A stretch of 64,000 bases of DNA. Origin: Bacillus sp. THAF10 (lineage in GTDB: Bacteria > Bacillota > Bacilli > Bacillales > Bacillaceae_I). The position numbers and the translations under genes are program-made. Shown here in pieces: positions 8,711-17,023 of this stretch; position 1 is the first letter of the stretch, and the number at the start of each line of letters is the position of its first letter. The notes below the pieces were generated by a model that was not told where the DNA came from, ran no database searches, and was given only the letters and a program-made list of their open reading frames with translations. The stretch spans positions 724,001 through 788,000 of the forward strand of contig NZ_CP045403.1 in assembly GCF_009363695.1 (NCBI RefSeq), given 5' to 3'.

Positions 8711-10234
8711 AAGTTTTTTTAATGGCTTATCTGCTGGGCCTTCTAGTACATCACCGTGAACGGAGAAGCGGGAGCCGTGACAAGGACAGTCCCAGCTTCT
8801 GTCTCCATGATTCCATTCCACCTCACAGCCAAGGTGGGTACAGGTGGTGTCCACACAGAACAGTTCACCGTTATTATCCTTATAAGCCCCAGCTCGCTGG
8901 CCATTGATGGTGACAATCGCTCCTTCATCCAGTCCCAACTCATCTGTGGTCGTAGCAGGATGATCAAGCTTTCCTTCTATAAGGTGCCCAGCTACATCCA
9001 TATTGGTAGAAATAAACTTTTTCAGACTTGGGTCTGCAACGAATCTTGATGGTGTGAATAAATGCTCATATGGATTATCTCGATTCAAAATGAGGTCTTG
9101 AATAAGTAACGCTGCAGCTGTTCCATTGGTCATTCCCCACTTTCTGTATCCAGTGGCGAGGTAAATATTTGGATGACCTGACGTTATTCTGCCGATATAA
9201 GGGATTTTATCAAGCGTATACAAATCCTGTGCAGACCAGCGATAAAGGATCTCTTTTATGCCGAGGATTTCCTCGCCAAAGCTACGTAATGCTTCATAAT
9301 GCTTGATGGTATCCTTCCCTTGCCCTGTTTTATGGCCCTCTCCACCAATTAAAGCAATTTTTTCTCCGCCTATCGTCACATAACGCAAGGATCTGGTAGG
9401 CTCACCAGCACTATAGTACATTCCCTCTGGTGGTTGTTTTTCTGTTTTTGCTGCCAAAACGTAAGATCTCTCGGCATACATTCTTGTAAAAAAGAACCCC
9501 ATGCCATCGTAAAAAGGGAAGTGAGAAGCAATAACAAGATGATCACAGGAAACCTTTGACCCATTTTTTGTTACTACCTGAAGTCCATTGCTTTCCACCA
9601 CATCTGTTGCCACTGTGTGTTCAAAAATCTCTGCACCCTTTTCCACTAATTCATTCACAAGCACGCTCAAATATTGCAAAGGATGAAATTGTCCTTGATT
9701 TTTCATCGTAATGGCGGATTGAATTGGAAGGTTTAAAGGAATTTCCGTAAGTAGATCACTATCTATTCCAAGCTTTTGGTAGGCCTCCCATTCCTTCATC
9801 AGTTTTTGGTCATCCTGCTCATTCGCAGCATAAATGATGGCGTCTTGCTCGTTATAATCACAGGAGATTCTCTTTCGATTGACCATGTCTTTTATAAAGT
9901 GGAGTGCGTCTTGATTTGCCTGATAATAGAGCGTTGCTTTTTCCTTTCCAACATGCCCAATGAGTTCATCATAGATGATGCCGTGCTGAGCGGTAACTTT
10001 TGCTGTGGTATGCCCTGTTGTTCCGTTTAGCACTTGATCTGCCTCCAGCAAGATAACACTCATTCCTTCTTGCACAAGCTGATAGGCAGTAGTGATGCCA
10101 GTAATTCCCCCACCAACCACACATACATCTGCTTTCTTATCCTCTTTTAACGTTGGAAAAGAGGAAAGGGATGCGGCTTGTCGCCAATAAGGCTTGGGAG
10201 CTTCTGGGAGTGGATGAAATTGATTTGTACTCAT
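8708..10234 (-). CDS. yhfW: FAD-dependent oxidoreductase with C-terminal Rieske domain (YhfW-like)
   Basis: A 508-residue two-domain protein. The N-terminal DAO-type FAD domain has VVGGGITGITTAYQL near residue 40 and a long substrate region. The C-terminal Rieske [2Fe-2S] domain (about 420-508) keeps both ligand pairs, CTHLGCE and CPCHGSRF. The order and length match B. subtilis YhfW, whose substrate is unknown. GGAGG lies upstream of the ATG. The gene is single and points toward the DUF3885 cassette, whose right direct repeat overlaps the stop codon. The natural terminator now seems to lie about 1 kb away, beyond the cassette. Confidence 0.92.
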   Translation of the reverse strand: MSTNQFHPLPEAPKPYWRQAASLSSFPTLKEDKKADVCVVGGGITGITTAYQLVQEGMSVILLEADQVLNGTTGHTTAKVTAQHGIIYDELIGHVGKEKATLYYQANQDALHFIKDMVNRKRISCDYNEQDAIIYAANEQDDQKLMKEWEAYQKLGIDSDLLTEIPLNLPIQSAITMKNQGQFHPLQYLSVLVNELVEKGAEIFEHTVATDVVESNGLQVVTKNGSKVSCDHLVIASHFPFYDGMGFFFTRMYAERSYVLAAKTEKQPPEGMYYSAGEPTRSLRYVTIGGEKIALIGGEGHKTGQGKDTIKHYEALRSFGEEILGIKEILYRWSAQDLYTLDKIPYIGRITSGHPNIYLATGYRKWGMTNGTAAALLIQDLILNRDNPYEHLFTPSRFVADPSLKKFISTNMDVAGHLIEGKLDHPATTTDELGLDEGAIVTINGQRAGAYKDNNGELFCVDTTCTHLGCEVEWNHGDRSWDCPCHGSRFSVHGDVLEGPADKPLKKL

Positions 10235-10386
10235 CTTAATAACCTCCAGTTATGTTTCTGTTGATAATTTTTCCAATCTAGAGGATTTCATGTATTCGTT
10301 TTAAATGCTATTGGAAACTAATCATAAAAAAAGGTAGAATGTAATGTAACGTAATACCTCTAAAGAGGGCCATAAAGGAGAAAAAA

Positions 10387-11643
10387 ATGTCAAAATCATT
10401 TGTTGATACATTCCAACCATTTCTACAGGATCTATGGAGTAAAAGCACGTTTGAAACTCCAACTCCCATACAAGAACAAGCCATCCCTGAAATACTAGAT
10501 GGCAAAGATTTATTAGCAGAATCCCCGACAGGAACAGGGAAAACCTTAGCATACCTTTTGCCAATAATTGAACGAATCGACCTAAACAAGCAGCATCCAC
10601 AGGCTGTCATCGTTGCTCCCTCAAAAGAACTTGCTATGCAAATTCTGTCTGAAATTCAAAAGTGGACGGAAGGCAGCGCGGTAATTGGAGCATCCTTTAT
10701 TGGAGGAGCGAATGTCAAAAGGCAAATTGACAAGCTGAAAAAACGTCCGCATATATTGGTTGGTACCCCTGGACGCTTGCTGGAATTAATACAGATGAAA
10801 AAAATAAAAATGCATGAAGTTGCAACCATCGTCATGGACGAGGCTGATCAACTGTTTGTGCCAGAGCATAAAAAAACAGTCGATAGCATCATCAAATCCA
10901 CGATGCAGGATAGACAGGTACTCCTGTTCTCTGCAACCTTAAAAAAAGAAACAGAAGATGTAGCGTTAAGCTTCCTAAATAATCCGCTAGTATTGAAAAT
11001 ATCCAAATCAGAGCTTCCGCCAGTGAAGGTGCAACATCTTTACACAGTAGTAAAGGACCAACGCGATAAACCAAACGTATTAGGAAACCTGCTGCGCGAA
11101 CCAGGCATCAAAGCGTTGGCTTTTGTAAGGGATATCGGCAATCTAGCAGTTTTAACCGAGAAGCTGATCTATAAACAATTGAATGTCGGATTTATCCATT
11201 CGGAATCCTCCAAGCAAGAGCGGGAGGCGGCAATGAAAAATTTCCGCAAGGATGAATACCCTGTTCTTTTAGCAACAGATGTCGCTGCAAGGGGGCTGGA
11301 TATTAAAGAATTATCCCACGTGATTCACTACGACCTGCCAGAGGAGCTTGAAAGCTACGTACACCGTTCCGGGAGAACAGGCCGTCAGGGAGCGGAAGGA
11401 ACCGTCATCTCTATTGTGAACGAGCGTGAGGAGCGTAAACTCAAGCAATTTGCCCGCGAGCTAGGGGTAGAATTAGAAAAGCGCGAGGTATTTGCTGGAA
11501 AGTTAGTGAAGGAAGAAGATAGAAATACTTCCCCAAAGGTCAGACAAAGTAAATCAACTAGGATGATAAACGGGGGCAAGAAAAAGCACCCTTCTCCTAA
11601 AAACCGAAAAAATAGTACTGCTAGAACTGGAAAAAAGAAATAA
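10387..11643 (+). CDS. yfmL: DEAD-box RNA helicase, YfmL type
   Basis: A 418-residue ATP-dependent RNA helicase. Motif I is SPTGTGKT, Ib is VGTPGR, II is VMDEADQ, III is FSATL, and VI is HRSGRTGR, in order over two RecA-like domains (about 1-360). A basic tail rich in Lys/Arg/Ser follows. The sequence is closer to B. subtilis YfmL (ribosome assembly, cold adaptation) than to CshA or CshB, but the tail is longer than in YfmL. AAAGGAGAAAAAA precedes the ATG. It is a single gene with its own terminator. Confidence 0.93.
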   Translation: MSKSFVDTFQPFLQDLWSKSTFETPTPIQEQAIPEILDGKDLLAESPTGTGKTLAYLLPIIERIDLNKQHPQAVIVAPSKELAMQILSEIQKWTEGSAVIGASFIGGANVKRQIDKLKKRPHILVGTPGRLLELIQMKKIKMHEVATIVMDEADQLFVPEHKKTVDSIIKSTMQDRQVLLFSATLKKETEDVALSFLNNPLVLKISKSELPPVKVQHLYTVVKDQRDKPNVLGNLLREPGIKALAFVRDIGNLAVLTEKLIYKQLNVGFIHSESSKQEREAAMKNFRKDEYPVLLATDVAARGLDIKELSHVIHYDLPEELESYVHRSGRTGRQGAEGTVISIVNEREERKLKQFARELGVELEKREVFAGKLVKEEDRNTSPKVRQSKSTRMINGGKKKHPSPKNRKNSTARTGKKK

Positions 11644-11660
11644 GTGATGCTGATTATAAG

Positions 11661-11704
11661 AGAAAGCCGTCCAGGAGATTCACTCCTTTAGGACGGCTTT
11701 CTTG
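11661..11704. terminator. Bidirectional terminator between helicase and P450 genes
   Basis: AGAAAGCCGTCC and GGACGGCTTTCT arms between two convergent genes, with T tracts on both strands. Confidence 0.9.
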
Positions 11705-11706
11705 TA

Positions 11707-12915
11707 TTAATTTATTTCTCCTCGAAAATGTAGAGCTTCAAATCCACGTATTACAACACTGTTTCGTCTTTCAGGTTTTTTCAACAACTCCACATGCTCT
11801 ACTCTTCGCACAAGCATTTCTATTACAATTTCTGCTTCAAGCCTAGCAAGAGGTGCGCCTAAGCAAAAGTGGGCGCCGCTAGCAAACGACAAATGTTTGA
11901 TAGGAGAACGAGTTACAGAGAAAACATCTGGATTCTCCATTATTTCTGGGTCTCTATTTGCAGCACCAAGGGCCACAAAGATTGGCTGTGCTTTTTTCAA
12001 ATGCTGTCCGTAAAACTCCATATCTTCCCCAACCCATCTACTAGTCAAAAGAACAGGTGGATCAAAGCGCAGCATTTCCTCAACGGCATTTCGAATAAGT
12101 GTAGGGTTTTCCTTTATTTTTGCCATCTCTTCTGGGTGCTTTAATAATAAATAATATCCATTGGTAATTAGATTCACCGTTGTTTCATGACCAGCAATGA
12201 GTAGTAGTAAACAGGTCGCTACTAACTCGTCTTCATTAAGTTTGTCACCAGAATCTGAAACATCGATCAATCCGCTTAACAAATCTTCTGCTGGAGCATT
12301 CCGCTTTTGTTTTATCAACTTCCTCATGTAATGATCTGCTTCTTCTAAAGGAGGGGCGATCTCCACCAAATCTTCCTCTGTTGTATTAATATCAATAAAT
12401 TTCACAAAGGCTTCTGACCAAACCTTAAATTGATTTCTGTCATCTTTGGGCACACCTATTAGCTCTGCAATTACCATGACCGGCAAAGTATATGCTAGGT
12501 CAGAAATTAACTCATGTTCTAGCTTTCCTTTCATTTGATCCAATAAATAATGACACATGTCTGTAATCGCAGGCCGCAGCTTTTCCGTCATTCTAGGAGT
12601 AAAGGCTTTTGTCACAAGGGATCGTAATCTCGTGTGATGGGGAGCATCTCGAAAAAGCATCATATTCCGGTTCAGGTTAACAATGGGCATTAACGAAGGT
12701 GAAATGGGTGGCATATCTTCTTGGGGGACAATGTTTCTAATTTCTTTTATAAATCTAGTGTCCTTCAACACCGCTTCTGCTTCTTTATATCCTGTCACCA
12801 ACCAGCCTTCCACGTTAAAAAGTTGAACCCATTGAACTGCTTGGTAAGCATGCATCTTTTTAAAATAAGGAAATGGGTTCTCGATAAACGATTTTGCAGT
12901 ATCTGTTTCAATCAT
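11707..12915 (-). CDS. Cytochrome P450, class I bacterial type
   Basis: A 402-residue soluble P450. The I-helix oxygen-activation motif is AGHETT, the K-helix ExxR is EEMLR, and the heme loop is FASGAHFCLG with the axial Cys near residue 351. There is no fused reductase, so it needs external ferredoxin or flavodoxin partners, which are not encoded nearby. It resembles the CYP107/CYP109 group found in Bacillus. The substrate is unknown. AAAGGAG is placed 8 nt before the ATG. It is convergent with the helicase gene and transcribed alone. Confidence 0.93.
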   Translation of the reverse strand: MIETDTAKSFIENPFPYFKKMHAYQAVQWVQLFNVEGWLVTGYKEAEAVLKDTRFIKEIRNIVPQEDMPPISPSLMPIVNLNRNMMLFRDAPHHTRLRSLVTKAFTPRMTEKLRPAITDMCHYLLDQMKGKLEHELISDLAYTLPVMVIAELIGVPKDDRNQFKVWSEAFVKFIDINTTEEDLVEIAPPLEEADHYMRKLIKQKRNAPAEDLLSGLIDVSDSGDKLNEDELVATCLLLLIAGHETTVNLITNGYYLLLKHPEEMAKIKENPTLIRNAVEEMLRFDPPVLLTSRWVGEDMEFYGQHLKKAQPIFVALGAANRDPEIMENPDVFSVTRSPIKHLSFASGAHFCLGAPLARLEAEIVIEMLVRRVEHVELLKKPERRNSVVIRGFEALHFRGEIN

Positions 12916-13134
12916 AGAAAAACTCCTTTGAATTTACAATTTTTCATAATCTATCCTAAGTCATTCGTCAAAAATCGATGAATTCCTGTGTCAAACTTAT
13001 GAAATAGGAAAAAGTTTCTACCTTTTTTCTCCAAATTTTATGACCTCATTTGACACTTATTTCGAAAACTATTGTAAAATGGTGTAATAGTAGTTGAGTA
13101 GAGTAGCTTTGAAAAATGGAGGCTTTTAAATAGG

Positions 13135-14304
13135 ATGTTTTGTCACAATTGTGGAATGAAGGTATCATCCGAGGCGAATTTTTGCTCCCACTGTGGTGCA
13201 AGCTTGAAGGAAGATGCTTCTAATAACGAAGATAATAGATTAGAAGGCAGAGGAGCTTCCCGCAAAAAGAAGCATACATATCTCCCATTGCTGCCTCCAG
13301 TTATAAGCCTAATATTAGTAGTAGGTCTAATAGGAGGCTATTATAATCATGAGCAAAAAGTAAATGCCGAAGTTCTAACGATGAAAAATGAAGCAGAAGA
13401 GCATGCCCTAGAAGGTGATTTTGATCAAGCAAAAGTTACACTTAAGGATGCCATGGAGATTAGGCCCAATTATCACGTTTTACGGAACAATCTGGAGGTA
13501 GTGAAGATTACCGAGGAAGTCTACGTGGAGCTTGGGGAAATTAAAGCGCAAATTAAAGACAAGCAATTCTCTGAAGCGGAAAAAAACTTAACTAGATTGC
13601 ATGAGAAAATTAATAGGCTTGATGGCCCTATAATTAAACCATTAAAAGATGCAGTTTCCGAGACAGATGTCATGATAAAGGTTGGGAAAGTAAATGATGA
13701 GCTTGACCAATTGAAAACGGTAGAGGAGCTGTCTCGAAAACTAAATGTCATATCTTCTGTTCCGTCAGATGAGGGTAAAACGGTGAAAGAACAAATCATA
13801 AACCGAATTGTGCAGCTGACTATCGATGAGGCCGAAGAATATTTAGAGGATAACCAATTCACCAATGCCATGACGGTTGCAGATCGGGCCCTTCAATATG
13901 CGATAAACGATAAGCGCATTTTAGCATTGAAGGAAAAAATCGACCAATCACGTCATGCATTTGAACAAGCAGAATTTGAACGCATTGAAAAAGCAATGGA
14001 GGCAGCTGCTAAAGAGGAAGCCGCTCTTGAAATTGTTGAACTCCACACTGAGGAAGATGAAGTAGGTGGGTTGACGATTAAAGGAGAAGTGAAAAATGTC
14101 GTATCTGCCAATGTCTCTTCCATCACTGTTTATTACAATATTTTAAGCAAAGATAAAAACGTTCTCGACAAAGGCTTCACAACAGTGTATCCATTCAAAT
14201 TGGAACCAGGAAGCAAGGGGAAGTTTGAAGATTATTACTATGGCGTTTTTGAAGATGATGTCACAGTAGAAATCGCGAACATCACTTGGGTTGTGGAAGA
14301 TTAA
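13135..14304 (+). CDS. Zinc-ribbon membrane protein with FxLYD-type C-terminal domain
   Basis: A 389-residue protein. It starts with a four-Cys zinc ribbon (CHNCG, CSHCG, residues 3-21), then a basic linker, one membrane helix (about 51-70), a long charged and helical region suited to coiled coil (about 80-300), and a beta-rich C-terminal domain near 305-385 of FxLYD type. The ribbon would lie in the cytoplasm and the rest outside. The start is fixed by the ribbon beginning at Met1. The protease gene follows after 27 nt, so the two probably form an operon. Proteins of this layout (TcaA/YvbJ-like) are envelope proteins of unclear function. Confidence 0.8.
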   Translation: MFCHNCGMKVSSEANFCSHCGASLKEDASNNEDNRLEGRGASRKKKHTYLPLLPPVISLILVVGLIGGYYNHEQKVNAEVLTMKNEAEEHALEGDFDQAKVTLKDAMEIRPNYHVLRNNLEVVKITEEVYVELGEIKAQIKDKQFSEAEKNLTRLHEKINRLDGPIIKPLKDAVSETDVMIKVGKVNDELDQLKTVEELSRKLNVISSVPSDEGKTVKEQIINRIVQLTIDEAEEYLEDNQFTNAMTVADRALQYAINDKRILALKEKIDQSRHAFEQAEFERIEKAMEAAAKEEAALEIVELHTEEDEVGGLTIKGEVKNVVSANVSSITVYYNILSKDKNVLDKGFTTVYPFKLEPGSKGKFEDYYYGVFEDDVTVEIANITWVVED

Positions 14305-14331
14305 TCTGTGGTTTTTAAAGAAGGTGAATAA

Positions 14332-15462
14332 ATGAATATAAGATGGTTTGTGAGTATCCTTTTAACAATCGTTTTACTCGGAACAGGAACTTTCGGATAT
14401 TTTTATATAAAAAAGAACCTGCCAGCTCAGCTTACGGCTTCTTCTAATCTTTATTTAGAGTCACAGGTGGAGGAGGCAAAAGCAGTCCCGCAGGCGTTAA
14501 AGGAAATTATTTTTGAATCGCAAAAGCTTGTCGTAAAAATAGAGCTACCTGATGGCTCGTTTGGCTCAGGGTTTCTCTATAATCAAAAAGGCGATGTGGT
14601 TACAAACGCCCATGTTGTTGCAAATGCAAAGGATGTAAAGGTCACAACCGCAGACTCCAAGGAATTACAGGGACAAGTAATCGGGATAAGCAATGACACA
14701 GACATCGCCGTGGTGCGTGTGCCGGAGCTTGAAGAAACGGAGCCGTTTAAGCTTGCCAAAACTAGAAAAGCAGAGCTTGGTGATGATGTGATTGCACTCG
14801 GAAGCCCACTTGGTCTCCAAAATACCGTTACAACTGGAATCATTAGCGGAACAGGCAGAGCGTTTGAAATTGACGCCTTTAAATATGAGGACCTATTCCA
14901 AATTTCTGCACCAATTGCACCAGGTAACAGTGGAGGACCTTTAATTGATGCGAAAACGGGGGAAGTGGTAGGAATCAATTCTGCTACCATGGACCAAGGA
15001 ATTATTGGTTTTAGTATTCCGTTAGTAAATGTCCTTTCTCTCATTGAAAACTGGTCAGAGTCACCAATGGAAACACTGCCTCGTATTGGAGCTAATAATA
15101 CTGGTAGTGGTGGCGAGGAAGCATCAACAAACGCAGACATCGCAGAATATCTTGTAAACTACTTTTATGAGAGCATTAACTATCGCGACTATGTAACTGC
15201 CTATTCCTTACTCGGTAGCAGCTGGCAATCCAAGACAGCCTATGAGGATTTCCGTTCAGGCTATCTCGATTTCCTAACGATTGAAGTGGATGATTTATTG
15301 TCTCGAGAAGCAGGCCAAAATGTCGAGGTCATTACGGTCATCACGGCTCAGGAGCGCTCTGAAAATGGCGTTTCCTACGAGCAATTTAAGGTCACGTTTG
15401 AACTAGGTTTGGAAAACGATCAAATGAAAATTCTCTCAGAAAAGCGAGAGCCGATGGAATAA
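14332..15462 (+). CDS. Membrane-anchored trypsin-like serine protease with NTF2-like tail
   Basis: A 376-residue protein. One N-terminal membrane helix (about 5-25) is followed by an S1C (HtrA-type) protease domain with His94 (TNAHVV), Asp124 (NDTDIAVV) and Ser200 (GNSGGP). There is no PDZ domain. Instead, after a Gly/Ser linker, residues about 262-370 form a compact alpha/beta domain resembling the NTF2-like tail of TcaA-type proteins. The active site would face outside. The coupling to the upstream zinc-ribbon membrane protein suggests a common envelope role. Confidence 0.88.
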   Translation: MNIRWFVSILLTIVLLGTGTFGYFYIKKNLPAQLTASSNLYLESQVEEAKAVPQALKEIIFESQKLVVKIELPDGSFGSGFLYNQKGDVVTNAHVVANAKDVKVTTADSKELQGQVIGISNDTDIAVVRVPELEETEPFKLAKTRKAELGDDVIALGSPLGLQNTVTTGIISGTGRAFEIDAFKYEDLFQISAPIAPGNSGGPLIDAKTGEVVGINSATMDQGIIGFSIPLVNVLSLIENWSESPMETLPRIGANNTGSGGEEASTNADIAEYLVNYFYESINYRDYVTAYSLLGSSWQSKTAYEDFRSGYLDFLTIEVDDLLSREAGQNVEVITVITAQERSENGVSYEQFKVTFELGLENDQMKILSEKREPME

Positions 15463-15464
15463 GA

Positions 15465-15510
15465 AGAGAACTGTCGGGAAAGTTGTTGCTTTCCCGACAG
15501 TTCTTTTTTT
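15465..15510 (+). terminator. Intrinsic terminator of the zinc-ribbon/protease operon
   Basis: GAACTGTCGGGAAAG with CTTTCCCGACAGTTC and eight T. Confidence 0.95.
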
Positions 15511-15569
15511 ACAAAAGAGTATTTGAGCTCTCATTATTTATGAATGCATGGACGACTATGCCAACGGGT

Positions 15570-15703
15570 GGTTGTTGCGGAAAAAAGGATGGCGACAATG
15601 GAGGTGGCTGGCTCGTTGTGGTTGTCGCGGAAAAGGGGGAATCGCGACAACGGAGGTAGTAGGTCCGTTGTGGTTGTCCCGGAAAAGGAAGAATCGCGAC
15701 AAC
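15570..15703 (+). repeat. Palindromic repeat array, three units of 30-32 nt with 20-nt spacers
   Basis: Units at 15570-15599, 15620-15651 and 15672-15703 begin GGTTGTCGCGG (with variants) and end CGCGACAAC, forming a hairpin around a purine-rich loop. The spacers at 15600-15619 and 15652-15671 are both exactly 20 nt and closely related (both start GGAGGT and end CGTTGT). The array lies between two convergent genes. It has the same 52-bp architecture as the arrays at 17003 and 58296. Confidence 0.85.
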
Positions 15704-15724
15704 CAAGCAGTCTTTTACCAAAAA

Positions 15725-16132
15725 CTATAAAGCTATCACTCTACGCACACCACTTATTCGTTTTTTCCATTGGTTGCTTAGAGGAGCAAGAGACACCTTT
15801 TTTTCCACACGTGAGGTATGGAGCATCGTGTTGTTTCCGATGAAAATAGCTACATGACCAATTTTGGCATTGCCTTTTAGATTCTTTCTTTTTGATGTTG
15901 TAAAAAAGAGTAGGTCCCCCTTGCGGACAGAGTCGAGCGGAATCGGTTTTCCAGTGAGATATTGCTGGCGGGAGGTCCGAGGAAGAAGAATGCCATGTTG
16001 GGCATATACATATTGTACAAAGGAGCTGCAATCAAACGTATCTGATCGACCACTCGGAGCACCAAAAGTGTATGGTGTTCCTATAAAGCTTCTTCCTGTA
16101 TCTATTATTTTTTTTGATAGGGAGGAATTCAT
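15725..16132 (-). CDS. C40 family (NlpC/P60) peptidase without signal peptide
   Basis: A 135-residue single-domain protein. The catalytic Cys is in FDCSSFVQYVY, the His in IGHVAIFIG and the third polar residue is near MLHTS. NlpC/P60 enzymes cleave gamma-D-glutamyl-diamino acid bonds in peptidoglycan peptides. Unlike LytE, LytF or CwlO relatives it has neither a signal peptide nor LysM or other wall-binding repeats. It may therefore act on recycled muropeptides in the cytosol or in the spore or mother cell; that is inference. GAAAGGA precedes the ATG. Confidence 0.88.
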   Translation of the reverse strand: MNSSLSKKIIDTGRSFIGTPYTFGAPSGRSDTFDCSSFVQYVYAQHGILLPRTSRQQYLTGKPIPLDSVRKGDLLFFTTSKRKNLKGNAKIGHVAIFIGNNTMLHTSRVEKKVSLAPLSNQWKKRISGVRRVIAL

Positions 16133-16228
16133 GGTAGGGTCCTTTCAAATTGTTTTGATATATTAGTAGATGACGGTAGGTTTTGAAATGCTTGGACTTT
16201 TTACACTTTTTTTGGAGGGGAAGCTTAC

Positions 16229-17023
16229 ATGGGGGCAAAGGAGAAATTTTTACACTATCTTGGGGTTACTGAAAAATCACCAAGTATTACATATCTGAAT
16301 GAATTAATTTATGCCCATCAGTTTAAAGTTAGGTGGGAAACATGGACAAAATTCTTGGACTTTGAAGAGCTTGAGGAAAAAGATTTCTATCTTCCAAGTA
16401 TCGACGACTACGTAGAGCGGGTTGTCTCAACTGGTACCGGAGGCACGTGTTGGACGCTTGCCCGTGGCTTTCATTTTTTGTTGTCAGAACTTGGTTTTGA
16501 TGTAGAGTATCTGTACATGAAGCCTGGACACTTATGCCTTCAAGTAACTCTAGATCAAGCATACTATGTGGATGTTGGCTATTGTGCTCCGCTATACAAA
16601 GCATATCCGCTTCGTGAATCATTCACTGTGGTAACGGAAATGGAAATTTTCCGCTATCAGGTAGACGGTAAGGAGGTCTTGGTAGAACGGGAGCCAGGAC
16701 CAACTAAAACATTAAGCTTGCACCCTGTTAGTTGGGAGGAAATGAAAAAGCCCTTGCTAGAATCCCATAACTGGACAGACGGATTTGCGTTTCAATCCTT
16801 ACGTATGTTTGGTTATATAGAAGGGGAGCCGATTCAGTTGAGAGATAGTGCCATTCGCCGTTTTAAGAATCAAGCTATCAAGGAAGAGGCGCTGTCACCT
16901 GAAGAACTGCGGTTTTGGATTGAGGAGAAATTCCAATCAGACTACACATTATTTGAACGTGCCGCTGAAATAAAAAAGATCAGGATTAATAAAGAAGAGG
17001 GTGGAGGTCTTCATAGAAGGTGA
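16229..17023 (+). CDS. Arylamine N-acetyltransferase family protein
   Basis: A 264-residue protein with the NAT triad in order: Cys in GTGGTCWTLARGF (near residue 75), His in KPGHLCLQV, and Asp in YYVDVGYCAP. Family enzymes transfer acetyl groups from acetyl-CoA to arylamines or related amines. The loop around the Cys differs from the classical RGGxCxExN (Glu and Asn replaced), so activity on standard substrates is uncertain. GGAGGGG precedes the ATG. The last few codons are formed by the first unit of the 52-bp tandem repeat, so the array extends into the coding end. Confidence 0.82.
   Translation: MGAKEKFLHYLGVTEKSPSITYLNELIYAHQFKVRWETWTKFLDFEELEEKDFYLPSIDDYVERVVSTGTGGTCWTLARGFHFLLSELGFDVEYLYMKPGHLCLQVTLDQAYYVDVGYCAPLYKAYPLRESFTVVTEMEIFRYQVDGKEVLVEREPGPTKTLSLHPVSWEEMKKPLLESHNWTDGFAFQSLRMFGYIEGEPIQLRDSAIRRFKNQAIKEEALSPEELRFWIEEKFQSDYTLFERAAEIKKIRINKEEGGGLHRR

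Noticed and set aside
14583..15140. 185-codon minus-strand ORF inside the protease gene
   Set aside because: A shadow of the protease coding frame: no ribosome site, low-complexity Ser/Pro/Thr translation, and the catalytic motifs lie on the plus strand.
15570..15703. CRISPR array
   Set aside because: The repeats are palindromic and the spacing regular, but there are only three units, the two spacers are near-copies of each other, and no cas genes lie in the window.
15544..15843. Plus-strand ORFs over the palindromic repeats
   Set aside because: They translate the repeat units and the antisense of the C40 peptidase gene; no plausible start signal.
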